From Edaphobacter lichenicola (GTDB taxonomy: Bacteria > Acidobacteriota > Terriglobia > Terriglobales > Acidobacteriaceae), in the NCBI RefSeq assembly GCF_014201315.1, contig NZ_JACHDY010000001.1, forward strand, positions 1,409,123 to 1,473,122: a stretch of 64,000 nt of DNA. Reading direction: 5' to 3'. Numbering within the stretch: position 1 is the first letter of the stretch; the number at the start of each line of letters is the position of its first letter. A program made the translations under genes and the position numbers. Below, piece after piece: positions 1-10,016 of the stretch. The notes under the pieces were generated by a model. It worked only from the letters and a program-made list of their open reading frames with translations. It did not search any database and was not told where the DNA came from.

Positions 1-330
1 CTCGAACGAAAGCCCGGACATCCTCGAATCGACCCCGACCGCCTCCCGTCCAAAGACTTCTACCATCTCTGCGAGGCGCTCGGCGAAAATCAGCTCCGAC
101 TCTGTGGCGATCCCGCCGCGGCAAAACGCCTCCACACCATCCGTGCTCTCTACGAGCCTCACGCCCACGGTCTCTCCGAATACCTGCGCCTGCCCCTCCC
201 CGTCTGGGTCGCGCCCCCAAAAGTAAACGATCAGTGGAGCCTTCTGACCAGAATGCGAACCGATGCTGCCACAGCCATGAAGTCCGCAGGCGACCGCACG
301 CCCTTCTTTCCCGACGAAGACCACGGCTGA
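1..330 (+). CDS. C-terminal end of an unidentified protein (5' end outside window)
   Basis: An open frame runs from the first base to TGA at 328-330 and gives 109 residues with no start, so the gene begins upstream of the window. The visible part is hydrophilic and proline/arginine-rich. It holds a stretch reading ALYEPHAHGLSEYLRLPLP followed by a short charged tail. I do not recognise it with confidence. The YEPH...SEYL..PLP pattern is reminiscent of tails of small ion-channel-type membrane proteins, but no membrane segment is visible here, so that is a guess. It converges on the TPR gene that follows on the minus strand. Confidence 0.6.
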   Translation, partial: LERKPGHPRIDPDRLPSKDFYHLCEALGENQLRLCGDPAAAKRLHTIRALYEPHAHGLSEYLRLPLPVWVAPPKVNDQWSLLTRMRTDAATAMKSAGDRTPFFPDEDHG

Positions 331-413
331 TCCCGCAACCCACAATGCAGATTCGGGATGCAAGGCGTACAGCCCTCGCATCCCGAACTCTTTCCAAATC
401 TGTATCCAAAAAG

Positions 414-1145
414 CTACTGACCAGCAGGCCCCGCAGGCGCAGGATTCAGCTTCTGAGCAGCCAGCGTCCCCGCAGCGCCCTTAGCGTCTTTATCCTTCAA
501 CTGCGCATAGATCTTCTTCGCCAGCTCAGGCTTCCCCTGTGCCTCATACAGCTCCGCAAGCTGTAGTTGCGCCAGCCCGGAAGGCACAGTCGTCGTCGGC
601 TTGGCCGTCAGCTCGTTGTAGATATCCACAGCCTGAGAATCCCGCCCCGTCTGGCGATAAAGCTGCGCCAGCGAAAGCTTCGCGAGCGCCGCAAGATCCC
701 CATTCCAACCACTCACGACCTGCTTCAGTGTGCTCTCCGCCGGGCCGTTCTGCCCCTGTTCCATGTAGGTCAGCCCGCCAAAGTAGCGCGCCACCCTGCC
801 ATCCGGGGTCATCCCGTACTTGTCCGCGACGCCCATGAAAAGATCATTGGCCGACTTAGCCCGTTCCGTCGCAGACGCATACGTCTTCACCCCAGCAGGC
901 ACCTGCTGCCCGGGCGCTGCCAGCGGCGTCTGGTAAGCCTGCATCGCCGCGCCAAAGGCCACTGACGCCTGATTTGAGCGGCTGTTATAGATCAGAAAGC
1001 CACCCACCACCACCAGGATCGCCGCGAGGGCAATGGCACTGGTAGCGATCACGGAGCGGCGGTTTTCGCTGGCCCACTCAAGGCCATGCTGTGTGGTATC
1101 GACGAACTGGTCATGCTTGAGAGCTTGCTTGGTCTGCTGGTCCAC
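414..1145 (-). CDS. Membrane-anchored tetratricopeptide repeat protein (YfgM-like)
   Basis: The 243-residue product has a short cytoplasmic N-terminus, one membrane helix at about residues 32-52, and a periplasmic part with TPR-like helical pairs (for example LAKLSLAQLYRQTGR and LQLAELYEAQGKPELAKKI). This layout, a TPR_21-type protein with an N-terminal anchor, is that of YfgM, an ancillary SecYEG or periplasmic chaperone-network partner in Enterobacteria. Equivalence of function is inferred. The tail is Ala/Pro/Gly-rich. The start is GTG at 1145 because no in-frame ATG lies upstream; a purine-rich AAGGAAG lies about 12 nt before it. It is divergent from pckG across 277 nt. Confidence 0.75.
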   Translation of the reverse strand: MDQQTKQALKHDQFVDTTQHGLEWASENRRSVIATSAIALAAILVVVGGFLIYNSRSNQASVAFGAAMQAYQTPLAAPGQQVPAGVKTYASATERAKSANDLFMGVADKYGMTPDGRVARYFGGLTYMEQGQNGPAESTLKQVVSGWNGDLAALAKLSLAQLYRQTGRDSQAVDIYNELTAKPTTTVPSGLAQLQLAELYEAQGKPELAKKIYAQLKDKDAKGAAGTLAAQKLNPAPAGPAGQ

Positions 1146-1422
1146 TTTGTCTTGTTCTTCCTTTTGCTCGTCGCGGTCGTGCCGCGTTGAGGTAACTGGT
1201 AGCGCGAAGTCACAGCGCAGAACTTTAAGTCTATCAGCGCGGTAATCGAAGTGCGACTCGCCCGTACCCGAATCGCCGCAAAATCAGCAACACGCGCAAA
1301 ATGAGCCAATTCCGTGCACTCTCTGTGCCCTGAACTTGTTCCACCATCTCCGAACCCTCTCCAGAGGGTTGACAGCCCCACGGTAGAGGCGAAGACTTGT
1401 ACCCGAAGGAATTCCACCACTT

Positions 1423-3270
1423 ATGAAGACCGTAGCCGTCGAATCCGCGATCGCGACCCCGCCCACAACCAACAAACATCTTATTCGCTGGGTCGAAAAG
1501 ATGGCCGACCTCTGCCAACCCGACCGCATCCACTGGATCGACGGATCGCAGGCCGAGTACGACTTCCTTTGCAACCAGCTCGTCCACGCCGGCACCTTTA
1601 CCAGGCTCAACGAAAAGCTCTGGCCCGGCTGCTTCCTCGCCCGCTCCGCTCCCAACGACGTCGCCCGCGTCGAAGACCGCACCTTCATCTGCTCCCTGTC
1701 GAAAGACACCGCCGGTCCCACCAACAACTGGGAAGATCCCTTCGTCATGCGCAAGAAGCTGAAGGCCCTCTTCAAAGGAGCCATGCGCGGCCGCACCATG
1801 TATGTCCTGCCCTACTCCATGGGTCCCATCGGCTCGCCCATGTCGCAGATCGGCGTCCAGCTCACCGACTCGGCCTACGCCGTCGTCAACATGCGCATCA
1901 TGGCCCGCATCGGCGCGCCCGTCTTCGCAGAGATCGACAAGGACGAGAAGCGCGTCGTCCCTTGCATGCACACCGTAGGCGCGCCCCTGGCACCCGGCGA
2001 GCAGGATGTCCCGTGGCCCTGCAACGACGAAAAGTACATCGTCCACTTCCCCGAAACCCGCGAGATCTGGTCCTACGGCTCGGGTTACGGTGGCAACGCG
2101 TTGCTCGGTAAAAAGTGCTTCGCCCTCCGCATCGCCTCCAACATCGCCCGCGACGAGGGCTGGATGGCCGAGCACATGCTCATCGTCGGCGTCGAATCGC
2201 CCAAGCGCACCGACGGCACCACAGAAAAGACCTACGTGGCCGCCGCGTTCCCCAGCGCCTGCGGCAAGACCAACTTTGCCATGATGATCCCGCCCGCTGG
2301 CTTCGAGGGCTGGAAGGTCTGGACCGTCGGCGACGATATCGCCTGGATCAAACCAGACGAGAATGGTCAGCTGCGCGCCATCAACCCTGAGGCCGGCTTC
2401 TTCGGCGTAGCCCCCGGCACCAGCGCCAAGACCAATCCCAACGCTATGGCCACTCTGGCCAAAAACACCATCTTCACCAACGTGGCCCTCACCCCCGAGG
2501 GCGGCGTCTGGTGGGAGGGCATGACCGACACCCCACCCGCCGAACTCATTGATTGGCGCGGCAATCGCTGGACCCCGGCAATCGCCAAAGAGACCGGCAC
2601 CCCCGCCGCCCATCCCAACGGACGCTTCACCGCACCGGCTTCGCAGTGCCCCACCATCGACCCCGACTGGGAGAATCCGAACGGCGTTCCCATCTCCGCC
2701 TTCATCTTCGGCGGCCGTCGCCCGACCACCATGCCGCTTGTCTATCAGGCCTTCAACTGGTCGGCGGGCGTCTACATTGGGGCCACCATGGGCTCCGAGA
2801 CCACGGCTGCAGCCGGCGGCGCCATCGGCAAGGTGCGGCGCGACCCCATGGCCATGCTGCCCTTCTGCGGCTACCACATGGGCGACTACTTCCGGCACTG
2901 GCTCAAGATGCAGCGCAACCTCTCTGCCACGCCCCGCGTCTTCCACGTCAACTGGTTCCGCAAGGGTCCTGACGGCCAGTTCCTCTGGCCCGGCTACAGC
3001 GAGAACATGCGTGTTCTCAAGTGGGTCGTCGATCGTGTTCGCGGCCGCGCCATGGGCAAGGAGACCCCGATCGGCTGGACGCCGCACTTCGAGGACATCA
3101 ACTGGAAGGGCCTCGACTTTCCGCGCGAGACCTTCGATGTCTTACAAACGGTAGATCGCGCCCAGTGGAAGCAGGAGGTCATGGGCCACGAGGAGCTCTT
3201 CCTCGCCCTTCACGACCACCTGCCTCCGGAGATGATCTACGAGCGCGAACTGCTCATCTGTAGACTTTAG
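1423..3270 (+). CDS. pckG: Phosphoenolpyruvate carboxykinase (GTP)
   Basis: This enzyme converts oxaloacetate and GTP to PEP, CO2 and GDP, the gateway from TCA intermediates to gluconeogenesis, in the cytosol. At 615 residues it matches the normal length of the GTP-dependent family. The family P-loop FPSACGKTN lies at residues 276-284, with the reactive cysteine at position 280. The conserved [10 protein letters not shown] segment near residue 128 and the FHVNWFRK segment near the C-terminus are also visible. The ATP-dependent family lacks this cysteine loop, so GTP specificity follows from the family. It is monocistronic. AAGGA at about 1409 is a somewhat distant ribosome binding site. Confidence 0.97.
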   Translation: MKTVAVESAIATPPTTNKHLIRWVEKMADLCQPDRIHWIDGSQAEYDFLCNQLVHAGTFTRLNEKLWPGCFLARSAPNDVARVEDRTFICSLSKDTAGPTNNWEDPFVMRKKLKALFKGAMRGRTMYVLPYSMGPIGSPMSQIGVQLTDSAYAVVNMRIMARIGAPVFAEIDKDEKRVVPCMHTVGAPLAPGEQDVPWPCNDEKYIVHFPETREIWSYGSGYGGNALLGKKCFALRIASNIARDEGWMAEHMLIVGVESPKRTDGTTEKTYVAAAFPSACGKTNFAMMIPPAGFEGWKVWTVGDDIAWIKPDENGQLRAINPEAGFFGVAPGTSAKTNPNAMATLAKNTIFTNVALTPEGGVWWEGMTDTPPAELIDWRGNRWTPAIAKETGTPAAHPNGRFTAPASQCPTIDPDWENPNGVPISAFIFGGRRPTTMPLVYQAFNWSAGVYIGATMGSETTAAAGGAIGKVRRDPMAMLPFCGYHMGDYFRHWLKMQRNLSATPRVFHVNWFRKGPDGQFLWPGYSENMRVLKWVVDRVRGRAMGKETPIGWTPHFEDINWKGLDFPRETFDVLQTVDRAQWKQEVMGHEELFLALHDHLPPEMIYERELLICRL

Positions 3271-3283
3271 CCAGGTTTTTTTT

Positions 3284-3440
3284 CTGCGTGGTAGCATGTG
3301 CGTTTTTGCAGGGGTTTTTGCGAAATGCTGGTGCTAAAACGTGGTGTTCTGGATGGTGAAACGTGGTGAGATCGTGGTGAAATGCTGGCTGAAACCACCA
3401 CGATTTCAGATCACGAAAAATACGCCACGTTTTGAGAATT
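3284..3440. repeat. GTGGTG-rich intergenic repeat, copy 1
   Basis: The 309-nt gap after pckG is dominated by short reiterations of cgtggtg, gtggtgaaa and their complement accacga. It also holds the blocks ggggtttttgcgaaa, gatcgtggtgaaatgctgg and aaaaatacgccacgtttt. The same blocks occur in the same order at 38160-38345, so this is one copy of a dispersed element. Its 3' end contains ccaccacgatttcag, complementary to the GTGGTG part, so the RNA or single strand could fold back. A second short repeat, gccctgttcag, occurs at about 3453 and 3479. Confidence 0.6.
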
Positions 3441-3579
3441 TATTTTGGCCTGCCCTGTTCAGAGTTATTTTGGACGGCCCTGTTCAGGGCCAGATGTTCC
3501 AAGATTCGGTTGCCTCTGAATGGTGATTGACCTTCAAAGTTTCAACGAAAGCACTATTCAGAGAGCTAAGCAGGATCCT

Positions 3580-4386
3580 ATGTCGAATCAGCACGCTGCA
3601 CCGATCAACCCCAATCCGCAGCCGCCGGTGCCTGAGCCCAGCCACGCCGAACGCTCCCGCACCCTGCTTCACCAGGCCAGCGTAGCGACGCTTTCGACCG
3701 TCTCCCGCAAGCAGCCTGGCTTCCCCTTCGGCTCCCTGATGCCCTACGCGCTCGACGCTTCGGGGCGGCCTCTGTTCCTCATCAGCACGATGGCGATGCA
3801 CACCCAGAACCTGAAGGGAGACCCGCGCGCCAGCCTCTTTGTCTCCCAACCGGCTGCCGATGGCGACGTGCTGGGCGCGGCACGTGTCACCCTCGTCGGG
3901 GCGGTCCACGAGATTATTGAGAAGGAGAAGCCCGGGGCTCGCGAACTCTACCTGAAGGCCCACCCGAACAGCCACTACTGGGTGGACTTTACCGACTTCG
4001 CCTTCTTCCGTCTGGAGCCGGTGGATGTGTACTACGTGGGCGGCTTCGGCGTCATGGGCTGGGTCACTGCGGCGGACTACGCCTCAGCCTCTCCCGACCC
4101 CCTTGCCGGGGCAGCGCAGGGCATCCTGGACCACATGAACGCCGACCACGGCGACGCGCTCGTTCTTCTGACGAAGACACACGCCGGACTCGAAGCCGAG
4201 TCGGCGACGATGACCTCGGTCGACCGGCTTGGCTTCCATGTCCGAGCCGTCACACCGGCAGGAATCAAGGGTGCGCGTATCGCTTTTCTTCGGGAGGCGA
4301 AGACGCCTGGCGACACTCGTTCCGTTTTGGTCGAGATGGTGAAACAGGCGCGCCAGAACCATGCACTCCCCACAAATGCCTATTGA
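3580..4386 (+). CDS. HugZ-like pyridoxamine-5'-phosphate-oxidase-fold protein
   Basis: The product is 268 residues from ATG 3580, which has AGGAT about 6 nt upstream. An in-frame extension to 3520 exists but lacks a ribosome site. The N-terminal two-thirds is a split-barrel flavin/heme binding domain of the HugZ type, with the pattern STVSRKQPGFPFGSL, then MPYALD and MHTQNL. The C-terminal third matches the DUF2470 partner domain (ILDHMNADHGDAL). HugZ proteins degrade heme and relatives bind FMN, so a heme-iron or flavin-linked role is inferred from the family. The gene stands alone and ends about 100 nt before a terminator. Confidence 0.82.
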   Translation: MSNQHAAPINPNPQPPVPEPSHAERSRTLLHQASVATLSTVSRKQPGFPFGSLMPYALDASGRPLFLISTMAMHTQNLKGDPRASLFVSQPAADGDVLGAARVTLVGAVHEIIEKEKPGARELYLKAHPNSHYWVDFTDFAFFRLEPVDVYYVGGFGVMGWVTAADYASASPDPLAGAAQGILDHMNADHGDALVLLTKTHAGLEAESATMTSVDRLGFHVRAVTPAGIKGARIAFLREAKTPGDTRSVLVEMVKQARQNHALPTNAY

Positions 4387-4485
4387 CTCCTATCCCCTTT
4401 GCCTTTATCTTTAATGAGTGGCAAGACTCCCTTCGGGTTGAGTCAGTCATAACGAAGTCCACCCACTTCGTTGCTTTACTGGAAT

Positions 4486-4529
4486 ACCCACGCAACAGCC
4501 CCCACCGCGCTGCGTGGGTTTCCTTTTTA
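4486..4529 (+). terminator. Rho-independent terminator downstream of the HugZ-like gene
   Basis: A 9-bp perfect stem, acccacgca (4486-4494) with tgcgtgggt (4511-4519), encloses a 16-nt loop. It is followed by ttccttttt on the plus strand. It lies 100 nt after the HugZ-like stop codon and faces the convergent tetR end. Confidence 0.8.
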
Positions 4530-4629
4530 ACATCCCTTTGCTTGTTTTGGCTTGTTTTGGCGCAGGCCAAAGGAAGAGCAGATTCCGCGTGTAGAGGGGT
4601 ATTGCCTGGCTTGCGGCTTTACCTTCACT

Positions 4630-5313
4630 TCAGGTTCGAGAAGCTGTCTTTGCAGGACTAATTGATCGTCTACGTCGGGTTTCAGGGCGTGTGTCTGTTT
4701 GCGTGCTCGCTCCGTAACGCAGGCCATCGACCAGCAGTTCGACCATTTTTTGCGTATAGGCGGGTTCTTTGTCGTGAGATCCCCGGCACAGGTTTGCGAC
4801 GGCGTGCAACAGGTCTTCAGCTTCAATCCCTGGGCGTACTGCTTTCGCAGCAACGGCCGCGTCAAGCAAGGTTTTCATTGCCGGCAGCAGGCGTTTGTTG
4901 AAGTAACCCGGCAGAGCGCCGTAGGCCGGGTCGCCGGAGTGTAGCGCTGCGGCGAGCCCTCGCTTGGTCGCAATGAAGTCCACGTAGCGGTGCATCCAGC
5001 GAGATAGAGCCTCGTCAGGCCCATACTTGCCCGCGAGGACAGGGGCCGCATCTGCGCAAGCATCCACCTGGGTCTGGAAGACGGCCTTGATGAGGTCGGA
5101 TCGCTGCGGGAAATGACGGTAAACCGTACCGAGGCCGACGCCCGCCCTTTCCGCAATTTCACGGACGGGAGCGTCTACTCCTGACTTTCGAAAGACCTCC
5201 ATCGCCGCCTGGAGCAGTGAACTCATCTTGCGCTGCGCATCGGCACGCATGCGGCGAGGCTTGCTGTCTTCATGCTCCTGTTTGTCCGTTCGTTCTGTCA
5301 CTCTTTTTTTCAT
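4630..5313 (-). CDS. TetR/AcrR family transcriptional regulator
   Basis: The 227-residue product has a lysine/arginine-rich N-terminal extension, then a TetR DNA-binding helix-turn-helix at about residues 50-69 (VREIAERAGVGLGTVYRHFP). The helical ligand-binding and dimer domain follows, and the tail is charged and arginine-rich. It is transcribed away from the adjacent SDR oxidoreductase, and the 128-nt shared region holds two palindromes typical of TetR operators. Repression of the SDR gene, and possibly itself, relieved by a small-molecule ligand, is inferred. The ligand cannot be read from the sequence. Confidence 0.9.
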   Translation of the reverse strand: MKKRVTERTDKQEHEDSKPRRMRADAQRKMSSLLQAAMEVFRKSGVDAPVREIAERAGVGLGTVYRHFPQRSDLIKAVFQTQVDACADAAPVLAGKYGPDEALSRWMHRYVDFIATKRGLAAALHSGDPAYGALPGYFNKRLLPAMKTLLDAAVAAKAVRPGIEAEDLLHAVANLCRGSHDKEPAYTQKMVELLVDGLRYGASTQTDTRPETRRRRSISPAKTASRT

Positions 5314-5326
5314 GGGCGGCGGGGCC

Positions 5327-5371
5327 TTGCAAACGGAACAATGTTCCGGTTATTATCTGGAACATGGTTCC
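5327..5371 (+). promoter_or_regulatory. SDR promoter overlapped by two palindromic operators
   Basis: A sigma-70-like promoter has TTGCAA (5327-5332) and TATTAT (5351-5356) with an 18-bp spacer. The palindrome GGAACAATGTTCC (5335-5347) sits in the spacer. A second, GGAACATGGTTCC (5359-5371), lies directly behind the -10 box. Their centres are 24 bp apart, just over two helical turns, so two dimers could sit on almost the same face. The positions fit repression by the divergent TetR protein. Confidence 0.75.
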
Positions 5372-5441
5372 GGTTGTCTTTCAAGCATATCAGGATGTCA
5401 GCAACACAACATGTCAGCGACACAACATGGAGGAGAGCAAT

Positions 5442-6197
5442 ATGCAAAACAAACCCGTCGCCCTGGTCACCGGGGCAAATCAAGGAATCGGCCTTCAGAT
5501 CGCGAAGGATCTCGTGGCACAGGGCTTCACGGTACTGGTCGGGTCGCGCAATCTCGAGCGGGGCGAGGCTGCGACCAAGGAGGTTGGGCCGGACGCCCGC
5601 GCGCTCCAGCTCGATGTGACGGACGGGGCTTCGATCGCCGCGGCGGCGGAGCGTGTTCGCAAGGAGTTTGGCCGCCTCGACGTGCTCGTCAACAACGCGG
5701 CCATCTCGAATACGAGTAAGCTGCCCGGCCAGTCCATCGCGGAGTACGCTAAGTTGACCCGCGCGAGCAACGTGTCCCTCGATGAAGTGCGGGCGGTGTG
5801 GGAGACCAACGTGTTCGGCGTGCTCGCCGTTACCCAGGCGATGCTGCCGCTGCTGCGCGAGGCGCCAGCAGCACGCATCGTCAACGTGTCGAGCGGCGTG
5901 GGCTCGCTGACGGCGAACTCGGATCCGGCGTTCCCCTATCGCTCGATCTTCGGCCCTTGCTACCCTGCATCCAAGACCGCCCTCAACGCGATGACGCTCG
6001 CCATGGCGATCGAACTGGAGTCGACCGGGATCAAGGTCAACGCCTGTTCCCCGGGCTTCATCAAGACGAAGCTCAACGACTATGCAGGCACGGGAACTGT
6101 CGAGGAGGGTGCTCGCGAGCCGGTGCGCCTCGCGCTTCTCGGCGCGGATGGTCCGACGGGCACCTTCTCCAACACAGACGGCGTGATCCCGTGGTGA
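5442..6197 (+). CDS. Short-chain dehydrogenase/reductase (SDR) family oxidoreductase
   Basis: The product has 251 residues, the usual length of a classical SDR. Visible motifs are the NAD(P)-binding glycine motif TGANQGIG near the N-terminus, NNAA, the catalytic serine in NVSSG, and the YPASK catalytic tyrosine-lysine pair. Arginine in GSRNLERG after the second strand suggests NADP preference. ATG 5442 is preceded by GGAGGAG at 5429-5435, so it is chosen over the upstream in-frame ATGs. The substrate is unknown. Relatives in this subgroup resemble carbonyl reductases. Control by the divergent TetR regulator is likely. Confidence 0.9.
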   Translation: MQNKPVALVTGANQGIGLQIAKDLVAQGFTVLVGSRNLERGEAATKEVGPDARALQLDVTDGASIAAAAERVRKEFGRLDVLVNNAAISNTSKLPGQSIAEYAKLTRASNVSLDEVRAVWETNVFGVLAVTQAMLPLLREAPAARIVNVSSGVGSLTANSDPAFPYRSIFGPCYPASKTALNAMTLAMAIELESTGIKVNACSPGFIKTKLNDYAGTGTVEEGAREPVRLALLGADGPTGTFSNTDGVIPW

Positions 6198-6329
6198 TGT
6201 AGTCGCCATGCGCATACCGGTATCGACGAACGCCGGCTGTTGCACCAATCGCTCGGGAGGGAGCGTTGTTCGGGACTGATTCTCTCTCCCTTGCGGGTAC
6301 TGGACTACTTCCGCGCTGGCCTGTGCGCT

Positions 6330-9300
6330 TTAGAAATTCAGTTTGAGGGCCAGTTGCACAAGGCGAGGATTGTTGACGGTGGAGTTCACGGCGCCGAATC
6401 CGCTGGCACTCACATCGTTGACCGGCAGACCGAACTGGGTGTGATTGAAGAGGTTGAAGAACTCGGCGCGGAATTGCAACCCTGTGTTCTCGCGAGGCAG
6501 CGCGAAGTCTTTGATGACGGAGAAGTCCGTATTGACGAAGTCAGGCCCGGTGGCCGGGACGCGCCCCGCATTCCCCAACTCGCCGGGGACGACCAGCACG
6601 CCGTTGACTATTTGTTGGGCCTGAGCCGGAACAAAGCAAGAGGAGTTGATCCACTGCAGCTTGCTGTGGTCCGCGTGAGTGGGGTTGCAGCCGGCGACCC
6701 GGTCAGGCCGGTTGAAGTTGTTCCCATTGCCGCCGTTCTGGAAGAAGTTGCCGGACGCGTTCGTGCTGTTGATCAACGGGTCGGGAAATCCCGAAGATAT
6801 TCTTTGGATAAGAGTCAGTTGGAAGCCGCCAAGAAGAGTGTTGGTCACGGGATTCCAACTGCTGCCGAACTGCTTTCCGCGGCCGAAGGGCAGATCGTAG
6901 ATGACACTGGCGATGAAGCTGTTATTGAGATTGATCTGCGATAAGCCCCAATCCAGCTTTTGCCAGTTGGGAAGAGGGAAGAAGGGAGCGCTGAGCTCGG
7001 AGCCTAAGCCGTCGGATAACCCGTTGTCATAGGTATGAGAGTAGGTGTAAGCGATCAGGGCGTAGAGGCCGTACTTCGTTGTCTTGGTCTCTGCCTTGAT
7101 TTGAAGCGAGTCATAGTTGGTCTTGCCCACATCGCCAAACAGGGAGATGGTGTCGAAGGTGCCATAGGGCGGGACATAAGGCGCGCCGTTGGGAAGGCAA
7201 CCGATTGTGTAGCCGGATACCACGCCGCAGGCAGACGGGCTTCCCGTGTTGAGGTCATTGCCGGCCACCAGGATGTGGGTGCCGCGGGAGCCGGCATAGC
7301 CGGCGGTCAGAACAAGATTGCCGACCAGCTGGCGCTCGACGTTCGCGTTGTATTGATAGACCCGGCCCAGCTTGAAGTCGGTTGGCTGGGTATAGAACGA
7401 GCCTGTAAAGTTGCCGGCGGTAGGGGGTACAGGGATGGCCTGAAATCCGCTGGAGAGACTGATGCCGGAGGGTGTTTGTCCGAGCGTGGTGGCGCAGTAC
7501 GAGGTGACAAAGGCGCAGCCTGCGGAGGCGAAGGCGTCGGATTCGCCGAGGAAGGGTGGGTTCTGCCATAGGCCCTGGGCGCCCTGGCTCCAGGCCGAGT
7601 CGTGGTAGATAGAGAAACCGCCGCGGAGCACTGTCTTGTCGCTGCCGAAGACCTTCCAGGCGGCACCGATGCGGGGTTCGAGAGCTGTCAAATCCATGTT
7701 GACGCCTGCCGACGAACTCACACCATTTTGATTGGCAACGAGGAGTTTTCCGGTTGCGGGAACATAGTTGGCGAGGCGTCCGTGGGCTTCGGTGACGGGA
7801 GTCGTCAGAGCCCAGGCCAGGCCAAGATTGAGGGTAAGAGAGGATGTGACTCTCCAATCGTCCTCGACGAAAGGACGCCAGATGGTCCAGCGGCGGCCGG
7901 TGACGGGGCCATTGAAGGTCTGATCATGAATGGCCAGGCCAGTGATGCCGAGCAAAAAATCGGCCTGCGGACTGCCTCCGATGCTCGCGCTGCTAAGGCC
8001 GGAAAAATTGCCGCCGTTGCCGATGATCCAGAAGCCATCCTGGAAGGCCTCGGTGCCGACGTTCATTTGATTGCGGCGAAGGTCGATTCCCACCTTCAGG
8101 TCGTGCTTATGACGGATGAGTTCGAGGGAGTCTCGGAACGAGAAGATGTTTGTTCCGCCCTGGAAGGGAGAGTAGCCGCGATCACCGATGGCCCAATAGC
8201 CACCTGCGACGATCGTCGAAACTAGACCGCAGCTGTATGCGCCGGGAAGGCAGGCCCCGTTAGAGCACCCGAGGTTGGCGTTGGGAATGCCGCCGGGCAC
8301 GATGTTGGCGGAGGCGCAGGTGCCGGAGCCTTGCGAGGTGATGTAGTCGAAGATGCGGTTGTAGCCAAAGCTGGCCTGGTTGACCATGTTTGCATTGAAC
8401 ACATGGGTTTCGCCGAGGGCGATGTTGCGCGCGTGGTTGATGATGTGCTGATTGCTGCCGAAGGCGTTTGCTTCGGCAAATCCTGGAGAGCCGCCGGGCA
8501 CGTAGGAGAAAGCCTGGTCGTAGCTGAAACGGCCGAAGAGGGTGTCCTTGGCAGTAAGCGTGTGGTCGAGACGGACATCGAACTTGGTTTCGTTCAGAAC
8601 GCGCACGGGCTGATTGACATAGTTGTAGCCGGAGCTGGCGTTGCTGGCGTTCGGCGCGGGGTACAGGTTCACCATCGCCTGTCCAATGGGGTTGATGAGG
8701 CCGGATGGAATCTTGTTACAGGGAGTGCCCTGGGCCTGACTTCCATCGGGATTTGCAGGGAGAGGATTTCCTGCTGCATTGCACTGGAAATAAACATTGG
8801 GAAAGGAGGCGGGGTTTGTGGAAGCGCCAATCAGGTTGGGATTGACGATTGCGAGACCGGAGACAGGATTGCCATAAGGATCGGCGGAGAAATCGCCGGT
8901 GCGCATGGCCAGCGAAGGCACCAGACCGGTAAAGGCAATGCCGTGACGTTGATATTTTTGTTCGCCATCGACGAAGAAAAAGGTCTTGTCCTTGTGAATC
9001 GGCCCGCCGATGGAGCCGCCAAACTGGTTCAGGTTGAACTTTTCCGCCTTGGAGGCAAAGTAGCTCTTGGCATCGAGATCGGTATTGCGCACAAATTCGA
9101 ATAACGATCCGTGGAAGTTGTTGGTGCCGGATTTTGTGGTGACCAGCACAGTCGGGCCGGCTCGAGTACCGTATTCGGCGGAGTAGGTGTAGGTCAAAAC
9201 CTTGAACTCCTGAATGTCATCGATCGAGGAGAAGACGCCGATACCGCCTGCAGTGAGTTCGTTATTGTCGACGCCATCCAGCAGCCAGTCCGTGCTGTTG

Positions 9301-9947
9301 GGGCGGGAGCCACCGACCGATAGCGAGAAAGAACCGCGCGCGGCTACCTCACTGCTGGCGGCGGAGGTGAAAAAGCTATTGGGGTTGGTCTCTGCCGTCG
9401 CGCCGGAGGTGAGCGTGGCGAGTTGAACGAAGTCGCGGCCATTCAGGGGGAGTTGCGATACCTGCTGCGAGGTGATGACCTGGCCGAGAGAGGGATTGCC
9501 TGTCTCGACAACGACGGCGTCGCCGGAAACTACCACCGAAGTGACTACAGTGGCGGGTGCGATCGAAAAATCGAGTTCGCGGGCTTCATCAATCTGGAGA
9601 CGCAGATCTTTGGATTCGGCGCTTTGAAAGCCCTGCATATCGACGCGCACGGTGTAGGTGCCGACGGGGAGTAACGGAATCAGATAGTGTCCGGCGCTGT
9701 CGGTCTTGCCATCTCGGACCAGGCCCGTTGCCTGAGAAGTTGCTTTGACGGTAGCTCCAGGGACAGCCGATCCCGATTTATCGAGGACATTGCCGGAGAA
9801 GCTTCCAATGGCCTGGCCATGCAGGGCAGGAGGGATCATCAGCGCGAGAACGCAGACAACCAGGAGAAGAAGTGTTTTGTGGGATTTTGTATCGGCTGGG
9901 CCTGCAACCGATCCCGGACACGTCGTACCAACCATCGTGCGTTTCAT
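6330..9947 (-). CDS. Oar-like TonB-dependent receptor with carboxypeptidase-regulatory-like domain
   Basis: The 1205-residue outer-membrane protein has, in order: a signal peptide (hydrophobic TLLLLVVCVLALMIPPAL, cleavage after LHGQA), a carboxypeptidase-regulatory-like beta domain at about 45-130 (GSFSGNVLDKSGSAVPGATV...), a TonB plug region (VSQLPLNGRDFVQL, SRPNSTDWLLDGVDNNE), and a large beta barrel ending in phenylalanine, as outer-membrane proteins do. This is the Oar-like family that is expanded in Acidobacteriota. It probably imports large ligands such as glycans or siderophores with TonB/ExbBD energy. The ligand is not readable. It is monocistronic, with a promoter at 10017-10045. Confidence 0.92.
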   Translation of the reverse strand: MKRTMVGTTCPGSVAGPADTKSHKTLLLLVVCVLALMIPPALHGQAIGSFSGNVLDKSGSAVPGATVKATSQATGLVRDGKTDSAGHYLIPLLPVGTYTVRVDMQGFQSAESKDLRLQIDEARELDFSIAPATVVTSVVVSGDAVVVETGNPSLGQVITSQQVSQLPLNGRDFVQLATLTSGATAETNPNSFFTSAASSEVAARGSFSLSVGGSRPNSTDWLLDGVDNNELTAGGIGVFSSIDDIQEFKVLTYTYSAEYGTRAGPTVLVTTKSGTNNFHGSLFEFVRNTDLDAKSYFASKAEKFNLNQFGGSIGGPIHKDKTFFFVDGEQKYQRHGIAFTGLVPSLAMRTGDFSADPYGNPVSGLAIVNPNLIGASTNPASFPNVYFQCNAAGNPLPANPDGSQAQGTPCNKIPSGLINPIGQAMVNLYPAPNASNASSGYNYVNQPVRVLNETKFDVRLDHTLTAKDTLFGRFSYDQAFSYVPGGSPGFAEANAFGSNQHIINHARNIALGETHVFNANMVNQASFGYNRIFDYITSQGSGTCASANIVPGGIPNANLGCSNGACLPGAYSCGLVSTIVAGGYWAIGDRGYSPFQGGTNIFSFRDSLELIRHKHDLKVGIDLRRNQMNVGTEAFQDGFWIIGNGGNFSGLSSASIGGSPQADFLLGITGLAIHDQTFNGPVTGRRWTIWRPFVEDDWRVTSSLTLNLGLAWALTTPVTEAHGRLANYVPATGKLLVANQNGVSSSAGVNMDLTALEPRIGAAWKVFGSDKTVLRGGFSIYHDSAWSQGAQGLWQNPPFLGESDAFASAGCAFVTSYCATTLGQTPSGISLSSGFQAIPVPPTAGNFTGSFYTQPTDFKLGRVYQYNANVERQLVGNLVLTAGYAGSRGTHILVAGNDLNTGSPSACGVVSGYTIGCLPNGAPYVPPYGTFDTISLFGDVGKTNYDSLQIKAETKTTKYGLYALIAYTYSHTYDNGLSDGLGSELSAPFFPLPNWQKLDWGLSQINLNNSFIASVIYDLPFGRGKQFGSSWNPVTNTLLGGFQLTLIQRISSGFPDPLINSTNASGNFFQNGGNGNNFNRPDRVAGCNPTHADHSKLQWINSSCFVPAQAQQIVNGVLVVPGELGNAGRVPATGPDFVNTDFSVIKDFALPRENTGLQFRAEFFNLFNHTQFGLPVNDVSASGFGAVNSTVNNPRLVQLALKLNF

Positions 9948-10016
9948 AATTGAACCCTTTCGACAAACCTAGGGTGGTTCTTGTATCGACCGCGCTGCGC
10001 TGGATTAGATTAATAG

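Noticed and set aside
1234..3087. 617-codon open frame opposite pckG
   Set aside because: It is fully antisense to a well-identified gene and has no recognisable domain, so it is an artefact of high-GC codon usage.
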